A stretch of DNA of 64,000 nt from Rhodococcus sp. NBC_00297 (GCF_036173065.1 NZ_CP108041.1:3413001-3477000), one strand, 5' to 3'; shown: positions 33,260 to 41,592, counted from the stretch's first letter. A program made the numbers and translations. The notes: generated by a model from the sequence alone, not told the origin.

Positions 33260-33280
33260 GGGTTGCAGCTTAGCGCAGTG

Positions 33281-33300
33281 GTGCGTTATGGTTAGCGCAC
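33281..33300. promoter_or_regulatory. Putative NrtR operator
   Basis: GTGCGTTA (33281-33288), TGGT, TAGCGCAC (33293-33300) is a palindrome with one mismatch per 8-base arm. A further half-site TTAGCGCA at 33270-33277 repeats the right arm. The site lies 21 bases upstream of both the NrtR start (33259) and the ADP-ribosylglycohydrolase start (33321), so one bound repressor could shut both genes. Confidence 0.7.
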
Positions 33301-33320
33301 AAACGAGCAAAGGGGACGAC

Positions 33321-34244
33321 ATGAAGCTGACCGACGAACAGAAGAACCGCGCCGAGGGCGTCGTGCTCGGCACCGCAGCCGGTGACGCACTGGGCGCCGG
33401 ATACGAATTCGGCTACCCGACGCCCGAGACGGTGATCGACATGATCGGCGGCGGCACCTTCGACTGGGCGCCCGGCGAGTGGACGGACGACACGTCGATG
33501 GCCCTCTGCATCGCCGAGGCGCTGGTGGAGGGCCGGGGACTCGACGGCGTCGCGGCGAACTTCGTGGCCTGGATCGACACGAACCCGGCGGACGTCGGTA
33601 TCCAGACGCGCACGGTGTTGTCCCGGCGCAGCAGGTCGGCTACCGAGATGACCGCCGTCGCCGCAGGACTGTCCGGCAGGACAGGTGGCAACGGTTCGCT
33701 GATGAGAACTGCCCCGGTGGCGCTGGCGTATCTCGACGACCCGGATCAGCTCTCGGTGGCCGCTGCGCAGATCAGCGCCCTGACGCACAGTGATCCGCAG
33801 GCGGGGGAGGCATGCCAGATCTGGAGTGCCGGCATCCGGCACGCCGTCCTGCACGGCACCTACGACGGCATCTCGCTGTACCTCGACGCGGCGGAGCCGT
33901 CGGTGCGCGACACCTGGGCGCCGTTGCTCGACGCCGCGGAGAAGGGGCGCCCGTCGGACTTCGACAGGAACGGGTGGGTGGTGCACGCGCTCCAGACGGC
34001 CTGGTCGGCCATCACGACCACCGAGGAGAACGGGGACCAGCTGACAGCGGCGCTGGAGGCGTGTGTCCGCGCGGGCGGCGACACCGACACCACCGCAGCC
34101 ATAGCCGGTGGGCTCCTCGGCGCACGCTGGGGCGCCTCGGTGATCCCCGAGGCGTGGACCACGATCCTGCACGGGTACCCCGGACGACGAGCCGCGGACC
34201 TCGCGGATCTGGGACGTCGCCTCGCAGAAGGAGCAGCAGCATGA
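33321..34244 (+). CDS. ADP-ribosylglycohydrolase (DraG/ARH family)
   Basis: A 307-aa dimagnesium hydrolase predicted to remove ADP-ribose from proteins or other acceptors. Family motifs are GDALGAGYEF (21-30), TDDTSM (55-60), the middle GGNGSLMRTAPVAL and the C-terminal GGDTDTTAAIAGGLLGA. The acidic residues in the TDDT and GDTDT motifs supply the metal ligands. The ATG at 33321 has AAAGGGGA upstream. It is coupled by ATGA to a macrodomain gene and divergent from NrtR. Confidence 0.92.
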   Translation: MKLTDEQKNRAEGVVLGTAAGDALGAGYEFGYPTPETVIDMIGGGTFDWAPGEWTDDTSMALCIAEALVEGRGLDGVAANFVAWIDTNPADVGIQTRTVLSRRSRSATEMTAVAAGLSGRTGGNGSLMRTAPVALAYLDDPDQLSVAAAQISALTHSDPQAGEACQIWSAGIRHAVLHGTYDGISLYLDAAEPSVRDTWAPLLDAAEKGRPSDFDRNGWVVHALQTAWSAITTTEENGDQLTAALEACVRAGGDTDTTAAIAGGLLGARWGASVIPEAWTTILHGYPGRRAADLADLGRRLAEGAAA

Positions 34245-34750
34245 GTGTCATCGATGTGGTCACCGGAGACATCACCACCGTGCGCGCGGACGTGATCGTC
34301 AATGCCGCCAACTCGACCCTCCTCGGTGGAGGCGGGGTGGACGGCGCCATCCACCGCGCAGGCGGACGAGAGATCCTCGACGCCTGCAAGATTCTGCGGG
34401 CGACGACCCTTCCGAACGGACTCGACACGGGTGCCGCCGTCGCGACGCCCGCAGGCCGCCTGCCGGCGAGGTGGGTCGTCCACACCGTGGGGCCGCGGTA
34501 CTCGGCGCGCGAGGACCGCTCGCCGATCCTGCGCGCAGCGTACGAGCGCTCCCTTCTCCTGGCTCACTCGCTCGGAGCATCCTCGATCGCGTTCCCGCTC
34601 ATCTCGGGCGGTGCGTACGGATGGCCGGTGGAGCTGGCGGTCGCCGAACAGGTGCGCGCGGTGACGTCGGCGCCCGTGTCCGTGGATCTCGTGACCCTGG
34701 TGGCCTACTCGGCCGAGGTGCACCGCATGACGACGCGGGCCGTCGGCTGA
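34241..34750 (+). CDS. Macrodomain protein (ADP-ribose binding/hydrolysing)
   Basis: A 169-aa stand-alone macrodomain of the MacroD/YmdB type. The ADP-ribose pocket is readable: GDIT near residue 9, IVNAANSTLLGGGGVDGAIH at 19-38 and the distal-phosphate loop FPLISGGAYGWP. MacroD-type enzymes remove mono-ADP-ribose from acidic residues and deacetylate O-acetyl-ADP-ribose. Coupled to the ADP-ribosylglycohydrolase gene, so the two probably reverse different ADP-ribose linkages under one repressor. Confidence 0.92.
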   Translation: MSVIDVVTGDITTVRADVIVNAANSTLLGGGGVDGAIHRAGGREILDACKILRATTLPNGLDTGAAVATPAGRLPARWVVHTVGPRYSAREDRSPILRAAYERSLLLAHSLGASSIAFPLISGGAYGWPVELAVAEQVRAVTSAPVSVDLVTLVAYSAEVHRMTTRAVG

Positions 34751-34754
34751 CCGG

Positions 34755-35180
34755 TCATCGCCGACGTGCTCGCCACGCCGACCAGGCGCCGGTGGCCCAC
34801 AGAGCCCAGATCACCAGCAATGGCTGGAACAGCAGCCGGATACCTCGTGCCCGATCGGTGTCCAGCCCGAAAGCGTCTGTGTGCGTGACGAACTGAGAGA
34901 TGTTGCCCGGGAACACGGCGACGAAGAACAGCGCCGTGACCCACCCCACCGCCACCCGGTACCGCGTCAGGGCGACGAGAGCCAGGCCCAGCACCACCTC
35001 GACGACACCCGATGCGACCACCACGAGATCGGTGTCGAGCGGCATCCACGTCGGTACCTGCGCGGCGAACTCCTGCCGGGCCCAGAACAGGTGGCTCAGT
35101 CCGGCGAACACCAAGAACGCGCCGAGGACGAGCCGCCCGACGATACGAGGCACGGTCGCAGGGGCGGGGCGCGTGGTCAT
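34755..35180 (-). CDS. DoxX-like membrane protein
   Basis: A 141-aa protein with four hydrophobic segments. Features such as GRLVLGAFLVFAGLSHLFWARQEF near the N-terminus and FPGNISQFVTHTDAFGLD resemble the DoxX/DoxD group. The start at 35180 is chosen as the first ATG ahead of the first membrane segment. It is convergent with the macrodomain gene (four-base gap). Function unknown. Confidence 0.75.
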   Translation of the reverse strand: MTTRPAPATVPRIVGRLVLGAFLVFAGLSHLFWARQEFAAQVPTWMPLDTDLVVVASGVVEVVLGLALVALTRYRVAVGWVTALFFVAVFPGNISQFVTHTDAFGLDTDRARGIRLLFQPLLVIWALWATGAWSAWRARRR

Positions 35181-35190
35181 GCCTGCCACC

Positions 35191-35436
35191 CTACGAGGCG
35201 CCGCGCTGCCCGTCCGGTCGGCCGAGAACGCGGCCCAGCTCCTCGTGCGCGTAGACCCTGTTCTCGCAGTAGACGGCGCCGCCGACGCACTCCTCGTCGT
35301 CGCAGTCGCAGAACCTGTACGGCTCCGCGTTCCAGCGGCTGCCGTACTGCGACCCCCGCTCCGCGACGAGTGCGGCGACCTCGCGCACCGTCCTCTGCTC
35401 GCTGCGTCTGCGCTGCCCCCGGCGATGTCCGCCCAT
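35191..35436 (-). CDS. Small Cys-rich hypothetical protein
   Basis: An 81-aa protein with a basic N-terminus and the cluster FCDCDDEEC...YCENRVY (four Cys within about 17 residues), which could bind a metal such as zinc. Not recognised. It ends 10 bases before the DoxX-like start on the same strand and may share its transcript. Confidence 0.5.
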   Translation of the reverse strand: MGGHRRGQRRRSEQRTVREVAALVAERGSQYGSRWNAEPYRFCDCDDEECVGGAVYCENRVYAHEELGRVLGRPDGQRGAS

Positions 35437-35466
35437 GTCCGTCCCCCCGTTGTCGGTGGCGTCACG

Positions 35467-35595
35467 CTAGGGGAGGGGTACGACAGGCGCCGGCTGATGT
35501 CCAGTGATGCAGTGGATGCCGCCGCCCCGGGCGAACAGCGGCCGGGCGTCGACGGTCGATCTGCCAGTGTCGTCGTCGGCATGTGCAACGCGGAG
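35467..35595 (-). pseudogene. Relic of agmatine deiminase C-terminus
   Basis: Reading leftward, the frame ends TVDARPLFARGGGIHCITG followed by HQPAPVVPLP and a stop at 35467. The GGGxHCxT segment with its catalytic Cys is the hallmark C-terminus of agmatine deiminase (AguA). No upstream deiminase body is present: within about 30 codons the frame becomes unrecognisable and a plus-strand OsmC gene begins at 35708. I read this as the remaining 3' end of a deleted aguA gene. The residues after the Cys (GHQPAP) differ slightly from the usual QQQPA. Confidence 0.55.
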
Positions 35596-35707
35596 ATGTC
35601 GCCTGCACTCTGGTGAAGCCGCGGACCGGGGTCGCGACCGGATGGTCCGAGAATCTGCGTGATCGCAACCCTGGCCCGAGCGTCGGCGATGCTCGACCGT
35701 GGTGTCC

Positions 35708-36181
35708 ATGACTTCCACCATTCGCACCTCCGTCGTTCCCTTCGTCGTGGAGGCGTCCGGCACCGGCGTCGCCCAGCACCTCGTCGTCGAGGGCACGGCG
35801 GGGCACGAGTTCGACGCCGACGCCTACCCGGCCTTCGGCGGCAGGGACGAGGCACCGAGCCCGCTGTTCTACGCACTCGGTGCGCTGACTTCGTGCAACC
35901 AGGTCACGGCCTCTCTCGTCGCCAAGGATCTGGGCATCACGCTGGGAAAGTTCAGCTTCCGCGTGCAGGGTGACCTGGACACCGCCGTCCTGGTGACCGG
36001 CGCCGAGGGCAACTCGAACTTCGACACCGTCACCGTCGAGGCGACGGTGGAGACCGACGCGACCGGTGACGCGTTCGACCACTTCGTCTCGGAGGTCGAG
36101 CGTCGGTGCCCCGTCACCCAGCTCTTCGTGCGCAGCGGAACGGGCTTCGTCAACACCTGGACGCGCGCCGACCTGACGTGA
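35708..36181 (+). CDS. OsmC-family peroxiredoxin-like protein
   Basis: A 157-aa OsmC/Ohr-fold protein. The two conserved cysteines are in GALTSCNQVTASL (about residue 61) and RRCPVTQLF (about 134), the pair used for thiol-dependent reduction of organic peroxides. The ATG at 35708 is preferred over a GTG at 35699. It is followed by the first of two long hairpin elements (36194-36261). Confidence 0.87.
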   Translation: MTSTIRTSVVPFVVEASGTGVAQHLVVEGTAGHEFDADAYPAFGGRDEAPSPLFYALGALTSCNQVTASLVAKDLGITLGKFSFRVQGDLDTAVLVTGAEGNSNFDTVTVEATVETDATGDAFDHFVSEVERRCPVTQLFVRSGTGFVNTWTRADLT

Positions 36182-36193
36182 CGGCCTCTCGAG

Positions 36194-36261
36194 CTCCGCG
36201 AGTACGTCCATAGTGTCGTGGGATCGCCGCTGATCACGACACTTCGGACGTACTCGCGGAG
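36194..36261. repeat. Long palindromic intergenic element, copy A
   Basis: Two 27-base arms (36194-36220 and 36235-36261) pair with only two adjacent mismatches around a 14-base loop. The core GAGTACGTCCATAGTGTCG and its complement recur at 36985-37044. The element begins 12 bases after the OsmC stop. It has no T-run, so it is either an unusual terminator or a dispersed REP-like repeat. Confidence 0.85.
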
Positions 36262-36288
36262 AGCCGGTGGCGTGGCTACGCTCCTACG

Positions 36289-36672
36289 ATGATCAGTCGA
36301 CACGTGAGTGCAGTGATACCCGCGCCGCCCGAGGCGGTTTACGACTATCTGGCCGACGTCGACAACCTCACTGCCTGGGCCGCCGGTCTCGCATCGGGCT
36401 TCACTCGCGACGGCGACGACCTCCTGGCCGAGTCACCGATGGGCACGGTCCGGGTGCGGTTCGTCCCGCGCAACGCTCTCGGGGTGTTGGACCACGACGT
36501 GACGCTGCCCGACGGGACCGTCGTGAACAACCCGCTGCGCGTCCTGGCCCACCCTGACGGCGCCGAGGTGATCTTCACCGTCCGGCAGCTCGGGATGACG
36601 GACGAGGAGTTCGAGCGGGACTGCGCGGCTGTCGCTGCCGACCTCGCGTCGGTGACAGCGCTGCTGGGCTGA
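36289..36672 (+). CDS. SRPBCC/polyketide-cyclase-like protein
   Basis: A 127-aa START-like protein beginning ISRHVSAVIPAPPEAVYDYL, the usual SRPBCC opening, with a later long C-terminal helix (TDEEFERDCAAVAADLASV). It probably binds a small hydrophobic ligand. Function unknown. It starts 27 bases after the palindromic element A. Confidence 0.8.
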   Translation: MISRHVSAVIPAPPEAVYDYLADVDNLTAWAAGLASGFTRDGDDLLAESPMGTVRVRFVPRNALGVLDHDVTLPDGTVVNNPLRVLAHPDGAEVIFTVRQLGMTDEEFERDCAAVAADLASVTALLG

Positions 36673-36761
36673 GTCTGTCAGCGCACTCTCAGGTCGGGGC
36701 CGGTCGATCGTCGTAGTGTCGACCGCGGTGCGCAGGTGCGCGCCGACACGAGGAGGACGTC

Positions 36762-36968
36762 ATGGCAGGCATCGCCGACAAGTTCGACAAGGCATACGCG
36801 GACAAGTCGATCGAGGAACTGGCCGACGCGCCGGTCGCGGCCCTGAAGGGCGTCAGCGACGGTGATGCGGAGAAGCTGAAGGCAGCGTTCAACATCACCA
36901 CGGTGCGCGATCTGGGCACCAACAAGTACTTCCTGTGGGCGCAGGCAACCGCGACTCTCGCGCAGTAG
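36762..36968 (+). CDS. Small conserved-looking helical protein (68 aa)
   Basis: A 68-aa acidic, Ala-rich helical protein with AGIADKFDKAYADKSIEELA and VAALKGVSDGDAEKLKAAFN followed by TVRDLGTNKYF. The second segment looks like a helix-hairpin-helix (LKGVSDGDAEKL) as found in small DNA-associated domains, but no family is assigned. A GAGGA site precedes the ATG. Palindromic element B follows 16 bases after the stop. Confidence 0.65.
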   Translation: MAGIADKFDKAYADKSIEELADAPVAALKGVSDGDAEKLKAAFNITTVRDLGTNKYFLWAQATATLAQ

Positions 36969-36984
36969 GACCGTTCCCCACCCC

Positions 36985-37044
36985 GCGAATACGTCGATAG
37001 TGTCGTCGGCACGGGCCGTACAGCGACACTATGGACGTACTCGC
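36985..37044. repeat. Long palindromic intergenic element, copy B
   Basis: Arms 36985-37005 and 37024-37044 pair with two mismatches over 21 bases around an 18-base loop. The right arm's complement is identical over 21 bases to the left arm of copy A (36198-36218). It lies between the convergent genes ending at 36968 and 37059. Confidence 0.85.
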
Positions 37045-37058
37045 CGGGAGGGTGAGAC

Positions 37059-37712
37059 CTAGCTGACGTCGGACGACCGTCGTCGACGCACTCGCTTGGT
37101 CACGAAGACCGCGAGCAGTGCGACGACGATGCCGATGACGATGTACTGGAACACGGACGCGTACTGCTCGACGTAGTGCCAGTTCTCGCCGAGGTAGTAG
37201 CCGGCGAGCACGAAGATCGAGTTCCAGAGCAGGCTGCCCAGGGTCGTATAGAGCAGGAACTGCGCCACGGGCATGCGCGAGATCCCGGCAGGAACGGAGA
37301 TGCCCGATCTGACGACCGGGATCATGCGACCGAAGAACACCGCCGAGCGACCGTGACGCTCGAACCATTGCTCCGCCTTGCCCAGGTCGTCGGTGCCGAC
37401 GAAGGGAATGCGGCTCACGGCCGCGTACATCCGATCGCGTCCCAGTTTCAGCCCGAGCCAGTACAGCACCATCGCGCCGATCACTGAGCCTGCCGTCGTC
37501 CAGAACAGTGCGCTGAACAGACTGAACCCGCCTTGCGACGCGGTAAAACCCGCGAGCGGCAGGATGATCTCGCTGGGCAGCGGTGGGAAGAAGTTCTCGG
37601 CGGCCACGGCGATGCCGGCGCCCGGCCCGCCGATGCTCTCCATCAGGCTGACGGCCCAGCCTGCGATTCCACCCAGTTCCGTACTGGCGGCAGCGGTGAC
37701 GATGTCGCTCAT
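37059..37712 (-). CDS. DedA-family membrane protein
   Basis: A 217-aa integral membrane protein of the DedA/SNARE-associated (VTT) superfamily. Visible hallmarks are AVAAENFFPPLPSEIILPLAG near residue 34, the mid-region FFGRMIPVVRSGISVPAGISRM and the downstream GSLLWNSIFVLAGYYLG. DedA proteins are thought to act in lipid flipping and membrane homeostasis. The C-terminal tail is basic (RVRRRRSSD). Confidence 0.9.
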   Translation of the reverse strand: MSDIVTAAASTELGGIAGWAVSLMESIGGPGAGIAVAAENFFPPLPSEIILPLAGFTASQGGFSLFSALFWTTAGSVIGAMVLYWLGLKLGRDRMYAAVSRIPFVGTDDLGKAEQWFERHGRSAVFFGRMIPVVRSGISVPAGISRMPVAQFLLYTTLGSLLWNSIFVLAGYYLGENWHYVEQYASVFQYIVIGIVVALLAVFVTKRVRRRRSSDVS

Positions 37713-37732
37713 GCCCGCACTTTACCGGGGGT

Positions 37733-40006
37733 TTACTCCGCGAGAGCCCGCGCGAGGTGCGTGCCGGTGTGCGTCCGGGCCAGAACGAGCTCGTCGACGG
37801 TGCCCGTGAACACCACCTCGCCGCCGTCGTGACCCCCGTCGGGACCGAGGTCCACGACCCAGTCGGCGGCCGCGACGACGTCCATGTTGTGCTCGATCAC
37901 GATGACCGACCGACCCTCGTCGACCATGCCGGACAGCAGTCCGACCAGGTTGTCCACGTCGGACGAGTGCAGTCCGGTGGTGGGCTCGTCGAGCACCAGG
38001 ACCGGGGAGTTGCCCACCAGTTCCGTCGCCAGCTTGAGGCGCTGACGCTCGCCGCCGGACAGGGACGTCAGGTTCTGGCCCAGGGACAGATAACCGAGAC
38101 CGACATCACTGCACCGCCGGAGTACGTCGCGCACCTTCTTCACGGTGAAGAACTCGCGGGCCTCGTCGACGGACATGTCGAAGACGTCGGCGATCGAGAC
38201 GCCGTCGACGGTGTGCTTGATCGCGCCGGATCGGAAGCGTCGACCCTGGCAGGTCTCGCACGTACTCGACACCGGGTCGGTGAAGCCGAGGTCGGTGAAG
38301 ATCATGCCGGTGCCCTGACAGTCGGGGCAGGCTCCGTCAGAGTTCGGCGAGAACAGCGCTGCGGGTTGTCCCGTTCGCTTGGCGAAGTGTGCACGGATCG
38401 GATCGAGCAGTCCGGTGTAGGTGGCGGGTGAGGAGCGGCGCGAACCGCGGATGGGTGCCTGGTCGATGACCACCGCGTCGGGCCGGACGTCGCGGAGGTG
38501 GCCGTGGATCAGACTCGACTTGCCCGAGCCCGCGACACCGGTGACCGCCACGAGAACGCCGAGCGGTATGTCCACCGACACGTTCTTCAGATTGTGGCTG
38601 TCGGCGTTCTCGATGCGCATCCACCCGTTCGGAGTGCGCGGGGTGCGTCGCGATCGACCGTCTCGACGCAGCGCCGTCCCGGTACGCGTCTCGGACTGCC
38701 GCAGTTCGGGCCAGGTGCCCTCGAAGACCACCGTGCCGCCGTGCTTTCCGGCGCCCGGGCCGATCTCGACGATGCGGTCGGCGATGGCCATCACCTCCGC
38801 GTCGTGTTCGACGACGAGCACGGTGTTCCCCTTGTCGCGCAACGCGATCAGCATGTCGTTCAGCCGGTGCACGTCGCGCGGGTGCAGCCCGGTGGTGGGC
38901 TCGTCGAAGACGTACAGCATGTCGTTGAGCGTGGCGCCGAGGTGGCGCACCATCTTGATGCGCTGGGACTCGCCGCCCGACAGCGAGGACGTCGCACGAT
39001 CGAGGCTCAGGTACCCGAGTCCGAGATCGACCAGTCGACGGAGCTGTGTCACCACCTCGCGGCGTGGGCCGTCCAGGTCGCCGAGCGCCCATGTGTCCAT
39101 GACGTCGGCGAGGTCGGAGACCTGCATCGCGAACGCGTCGGGGATCGAGAGTCCCTCGAGCGTCGCGGCGTGCACCGTCTCGTTGAGGCGAGTTCCCCTG
39201 CAGGACGGGCACACTCCCCGCGTGACGATACGGTCGTACGCCTCCTTCGACTTGCCCTTCAACGCGTCGGCATCCTTGGAGAGATAGCTTCGACGGAACC
39301 GGGAGAGCAGCCCCTCGTACGTCTTGAACACGGCGTCCGGGTTGACCATCTCGACCTCGCCGGGCGACGCGTCGAAGAACAGGTGCCTCTCGCGCGGGGA
39401 GTACTGCTCGAGGGGAACGTCGAGATCGAACAGTCCCGAGTCCGCGTACAGCCGATAGGGCCACTTGCCGGGCAGGAAGTCCGGGTGCTTCACGGGGCCC
39501 TCACGCAACGACTTCGACTGATCCACCAGCTCGTCGATATCGATGACCTTGGCCTCGCCCAACCCCTCGCACTCGGGACACATGCCGGCGGGATCGTTGA
39601 ACGAGAACGCGTTGGCATAGCCGATGGACGGGGTGACTCCGCGCGACCACAGCATGCGGAGCCAGTCGCCGATGTCGGTGATGGTGCCGACGGTGGAGCG
39701 AGGGCTGCCGAAGAGGCGCTTCTGGTCGACGATGACGACGGCCGACAGGTTCGCGATGAGGTCGGCGTCCGGCCGACCGTAGGACGGCAGGAAGGTCTGG
39801 GCGAATGCGCTGAACGTGGAGTTGATCTGCCGCTGCGCCTCCGCGGCTATCGTGTCGAACACCAGCGAGCTCTTGCCGGACCCCGACACCCCGGCGAACA
39901 CGATCAGCGACCGTTTGGGGAGATCGATGTCGATGTCACGCAGATTGTTCTCCCGCGCGCCGCGCACGGTGATGGTGGACAGAGCGTCGTTCGGTGGCGT
40001 CGTCAC
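37733..40006 (-). CDS. UvrA-like ABC ATPase (short, UvrA2-type)
   Basis: A 757-aa homologue of excinuclease subunit UvrA with two ABC ATPase halves: GVSGSGKSSL with LSGGESQRIKM, and GVAGSGKSSL with LSGGERQRLKL. Two zinc-finger CxxC pairs are visible (CPECEG...CPSCRG and CPDCQG...CETCQG). It is about 200 residues shorter than housekeeping UvrA, consistent with the UvrA2/drug-resistance group that lacks the UvrB-binding region. Role unknown: DNA damage tolerance or drug resistance are the usual suggestions. Confidence 0.88.
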   Translation of the reverse strand: MTTPPNDALSTITVRGARENNLRDIDIDLPKRSLIVFAGVSGSGKSSLVFDTIAAEAQRQINSTFSAFAQTFLPSYGRPDADLIANLSAVVIVDQKRLFGSPRSTVGTITDIGDWLRMLWSRGVTPSIGYANAFSFNDPAGMCPECEGLGEAKVIDIDELVDQSKSLREGPVKHPDFLPGKWPYRLYADSGLFDLDVPLEQYSPRERHLFFDASPGEVEMVNPDAVFKTYEGLLSRFRRSYLSKDADALKGKSKEAYDRIVTRGVCPSCRGTRLNETVHAATLEGLSIPDAFAMQVSDLADVMDTWALGDLDGPRREVVTQLRRLVDLGLGYLSLDRATSSLSGGESQRIKMVRHLGATLNDMLYVFDEPTTGLHPRDVHRLNDMLIALRDKGNTVLVVEHDAEVMAIADRIVEIGPGAGKHGGTVVFEGTWPELRQSETRTGTALRRDGRSRRTPRTPNGWMRIENADSHNLKNVSVDIPLGVLVAVTGVAGSGKSSLIHGHLRDVRPDAVVIDQAPIRGSRRSSPATYTGLLDPIRAHFAKRTGQPAALFSPNSDGACPDCQGTGMIFTDLGFTDPVSSTCETCQGRRFRSGAIKHTVDGVSIADVFDMSVDEAREFFTVKKVRDVLRRCSDVGLGYLSLGQNLTSLSGGERQRLKLATELVGNSPVLVLDEPTTGLHSSDVDNLVGLLSGMVDEGRSVIVIEHNMDVVAAADWVVDLGPDGGHDGGEVVFTGTVDELVLARTHTGTHLARALAE

Positions 40007-40038
40007 GCCGTAGCGATACCAGACCGAGCGGACACCCG

Positions 40039-41076
40039 TCAGCCGGACTGGCCCTGCAACTTGCTCAGTCGGTAGCGCAACTTGCCCGGACGGTCACGCT
40101 CGGTGGTGAGCGAGGAGGTGCGCGCGATGTGGGCCTCGCCGAAGCGGTCCAGCAGGAGGTCGTCCACCATCCGCACCTGACCTGGGCGGTACTGGTAGTC
40201 CATGGCCGCCGTCACGTACTCGACTCGTGCGGGGTCCAGGGCCTCCTCGAGTTCCGCGCCCGTCGTGATCCCGTTCGCGTTGACGAGAGTCAGCAGCCAC
40301 TCGTAGTGACCGCTCCGACTGGGGGTGTAGTCGGGAAGGAGGTCGGTGACGATGGTGCGCAGCTGATCGGCGGTGAGCTGGAGATCCATCCCGCGCGCGG
40401 CATCTGCCGCGCGCAGTTCCGTGATCTTCTCCTTGTGGTGCCGATCGGCGAGTTCGAACTGGGCGTCCGCAAGTTCGATCAGCCCCGCCGCGAGCGTGAA
40501 AGCTCGGTCGATGGTCGGCGAACCCTGCGTGCGGGAGTTCTTGAACCGGATGTCGTGCTCGATCTCCGCCCAGGCGTGCTGCAGCACGGTGCGGATCTGC
40601 ACCTCGAAGCCGAGGCCGGTGAACTGCTCGCATCCCGCCGGGACGCGGTCGCCGTCCGCACTGAGGATGAGGTGCCGTCCGGCATAGCCGAACACGCCGG
40701 ACTCCTGGGCGAGGGACGACTTGTCGATGGTCTTGAGCAGCACGAAGTGCTTCGAGATGGCGTCCGCGACGCGGTCGATGTCCGACGTCAGATACGTGAT
40801 GACACGGATCCCGACGAGATCGGTGACCTCGGCGAGCGGATCGGTGAACTCGAGCGACCCGTCCTCGCGGAGGCGGGCGAACTTGCCGGCAGCGGACTCC
40901 ACGGACTTGGTACGTGCCTCGACGGCGTCGATGTCGATGTCCGCCTCGGAGACGAACGTCTCGACGGCGGCCGACAGCGCTGCCGTGGCCGCGGCGAAGT
41001 GATCCCACCGCGAGCGGTACTCCTCGACGGAGCTGTGCAGCCCTGACGGTGAGGGTGGGGACGACGTGGGGCGCAT
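40039..41076 (-). CDS. RelA/SpoT-domain (p)ppGpp synthetase, small alarmone synthetase type
   Basis: A 345-aa cytosolic protein. A RelA/SpoT synthetase domain occupies about residues 60-200, with GIRVITYLTSDIDRVADAI, YAGRHLIL and EVQIRTVLQHAWAEIEHDI. A C-terminal ~140-residue extension follows. There is no N-terminal HD hydrolase and no TGS/ACT, so it would only make alarmone. The start at 41076 is the ATG giving MRPTSSPPSPSG. It diverges from the 41113 gene. Confidence 0.85.
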   Translation of the reverse strand: MRPTSSPPSPSGLHSSVEEYRSRWDHFAAATAALSAAVETFVSEADIDIDAVEARTKSVESAAGKFARLREDGSLEFTDPLAEVTDLVGIRVITYLTSDIDRVADAISKHFVLLKTIDKSSLAQESGVFGYAGRHLILSADGDRVPAGCEQFTGLGFEVQIRTVLQHAWAEIEHDIRFKNSRTQGSPTIDRAFTLAAGLIELADAQFELADRHHKEKITELRAADAARGMDLQLTADQLRTIVTDLLPDYTPSRSGHYEWLLTLVNANGITTGAELEEALDPARVEYVTAAMDYQYRPGQVRMVDDLLLDRFGEAHIARTSSLTTERDRPGKLRYRLSKLQGQSG

Positions 41077-41112
41077 GGTGGAGATTCTGCCCCACCATGG
41101 TCCAATGCTCGC

Positions 41113-41592
41113 GTGACGCTCCGTAGCGGCCCGACCCGACCGGCCTCCGGCCTTCCCGCACGCGTGGTCGACTGGGACACGACGCTGCTGATCCTGGTGT
41201 CGGCGCTGATCCTGCTGGCCGCGTTGATCCTCGGCGTCTGGAAGTTTCGCCAGATGGCGACGTCCGAGAACGGGCAGGCGCATCCGTACGTGGACATCGC
41301 TCACCGGGCGGCGTTGATGTACTCGTTCGCGACTCTGGTCCTGGTGCCGCTGGTGCACTTCGGTGCCTGGCCGACGTGGGTGAATCTGGTCGCGTCGGGG
41401 GCTGTCGTCTTCTTCTTCGTCGCTGCGATCCTCAGCTACGTGGTGCACGGATTCCTGCGCGACACCGACAACCAGTTCGTCCGCCCGGTGCCGGGAACGC
41501 ATGCGTTCATGTATGCGCTCGCGGCCACCGAGATCGGCGGACTACTGGTGTTGATCGTGGGTTTCGTGCGCGGGCCGCTGTTCGTGAGTTAG
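41113..41592 (+). CDS. Four-helix integral membrane protein of unknown function
   Basis: A 159-aa membrane protein from the GTG at 41113, with hydrophobic segments near residues 23-42, 65-85, 90-110 and 135-155. Not recognised. Its stop overlaps the end of the convergent symporter gene by four bases. Confidence 0.6.
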   Translation: MTLRSGPTRPASGLPARVVDWDTTLLILVSALILLAALILGVWKFRQMATSENGQAHPYVDIAHRAALMYSFATLVLVPLVHFGAWPTWVNLVASGAVVFFFVAAILSYVVHGFLRDTDNQFVRPVPGTHAFMYALAATEIGGLLVLIVGFVRGPLFVS

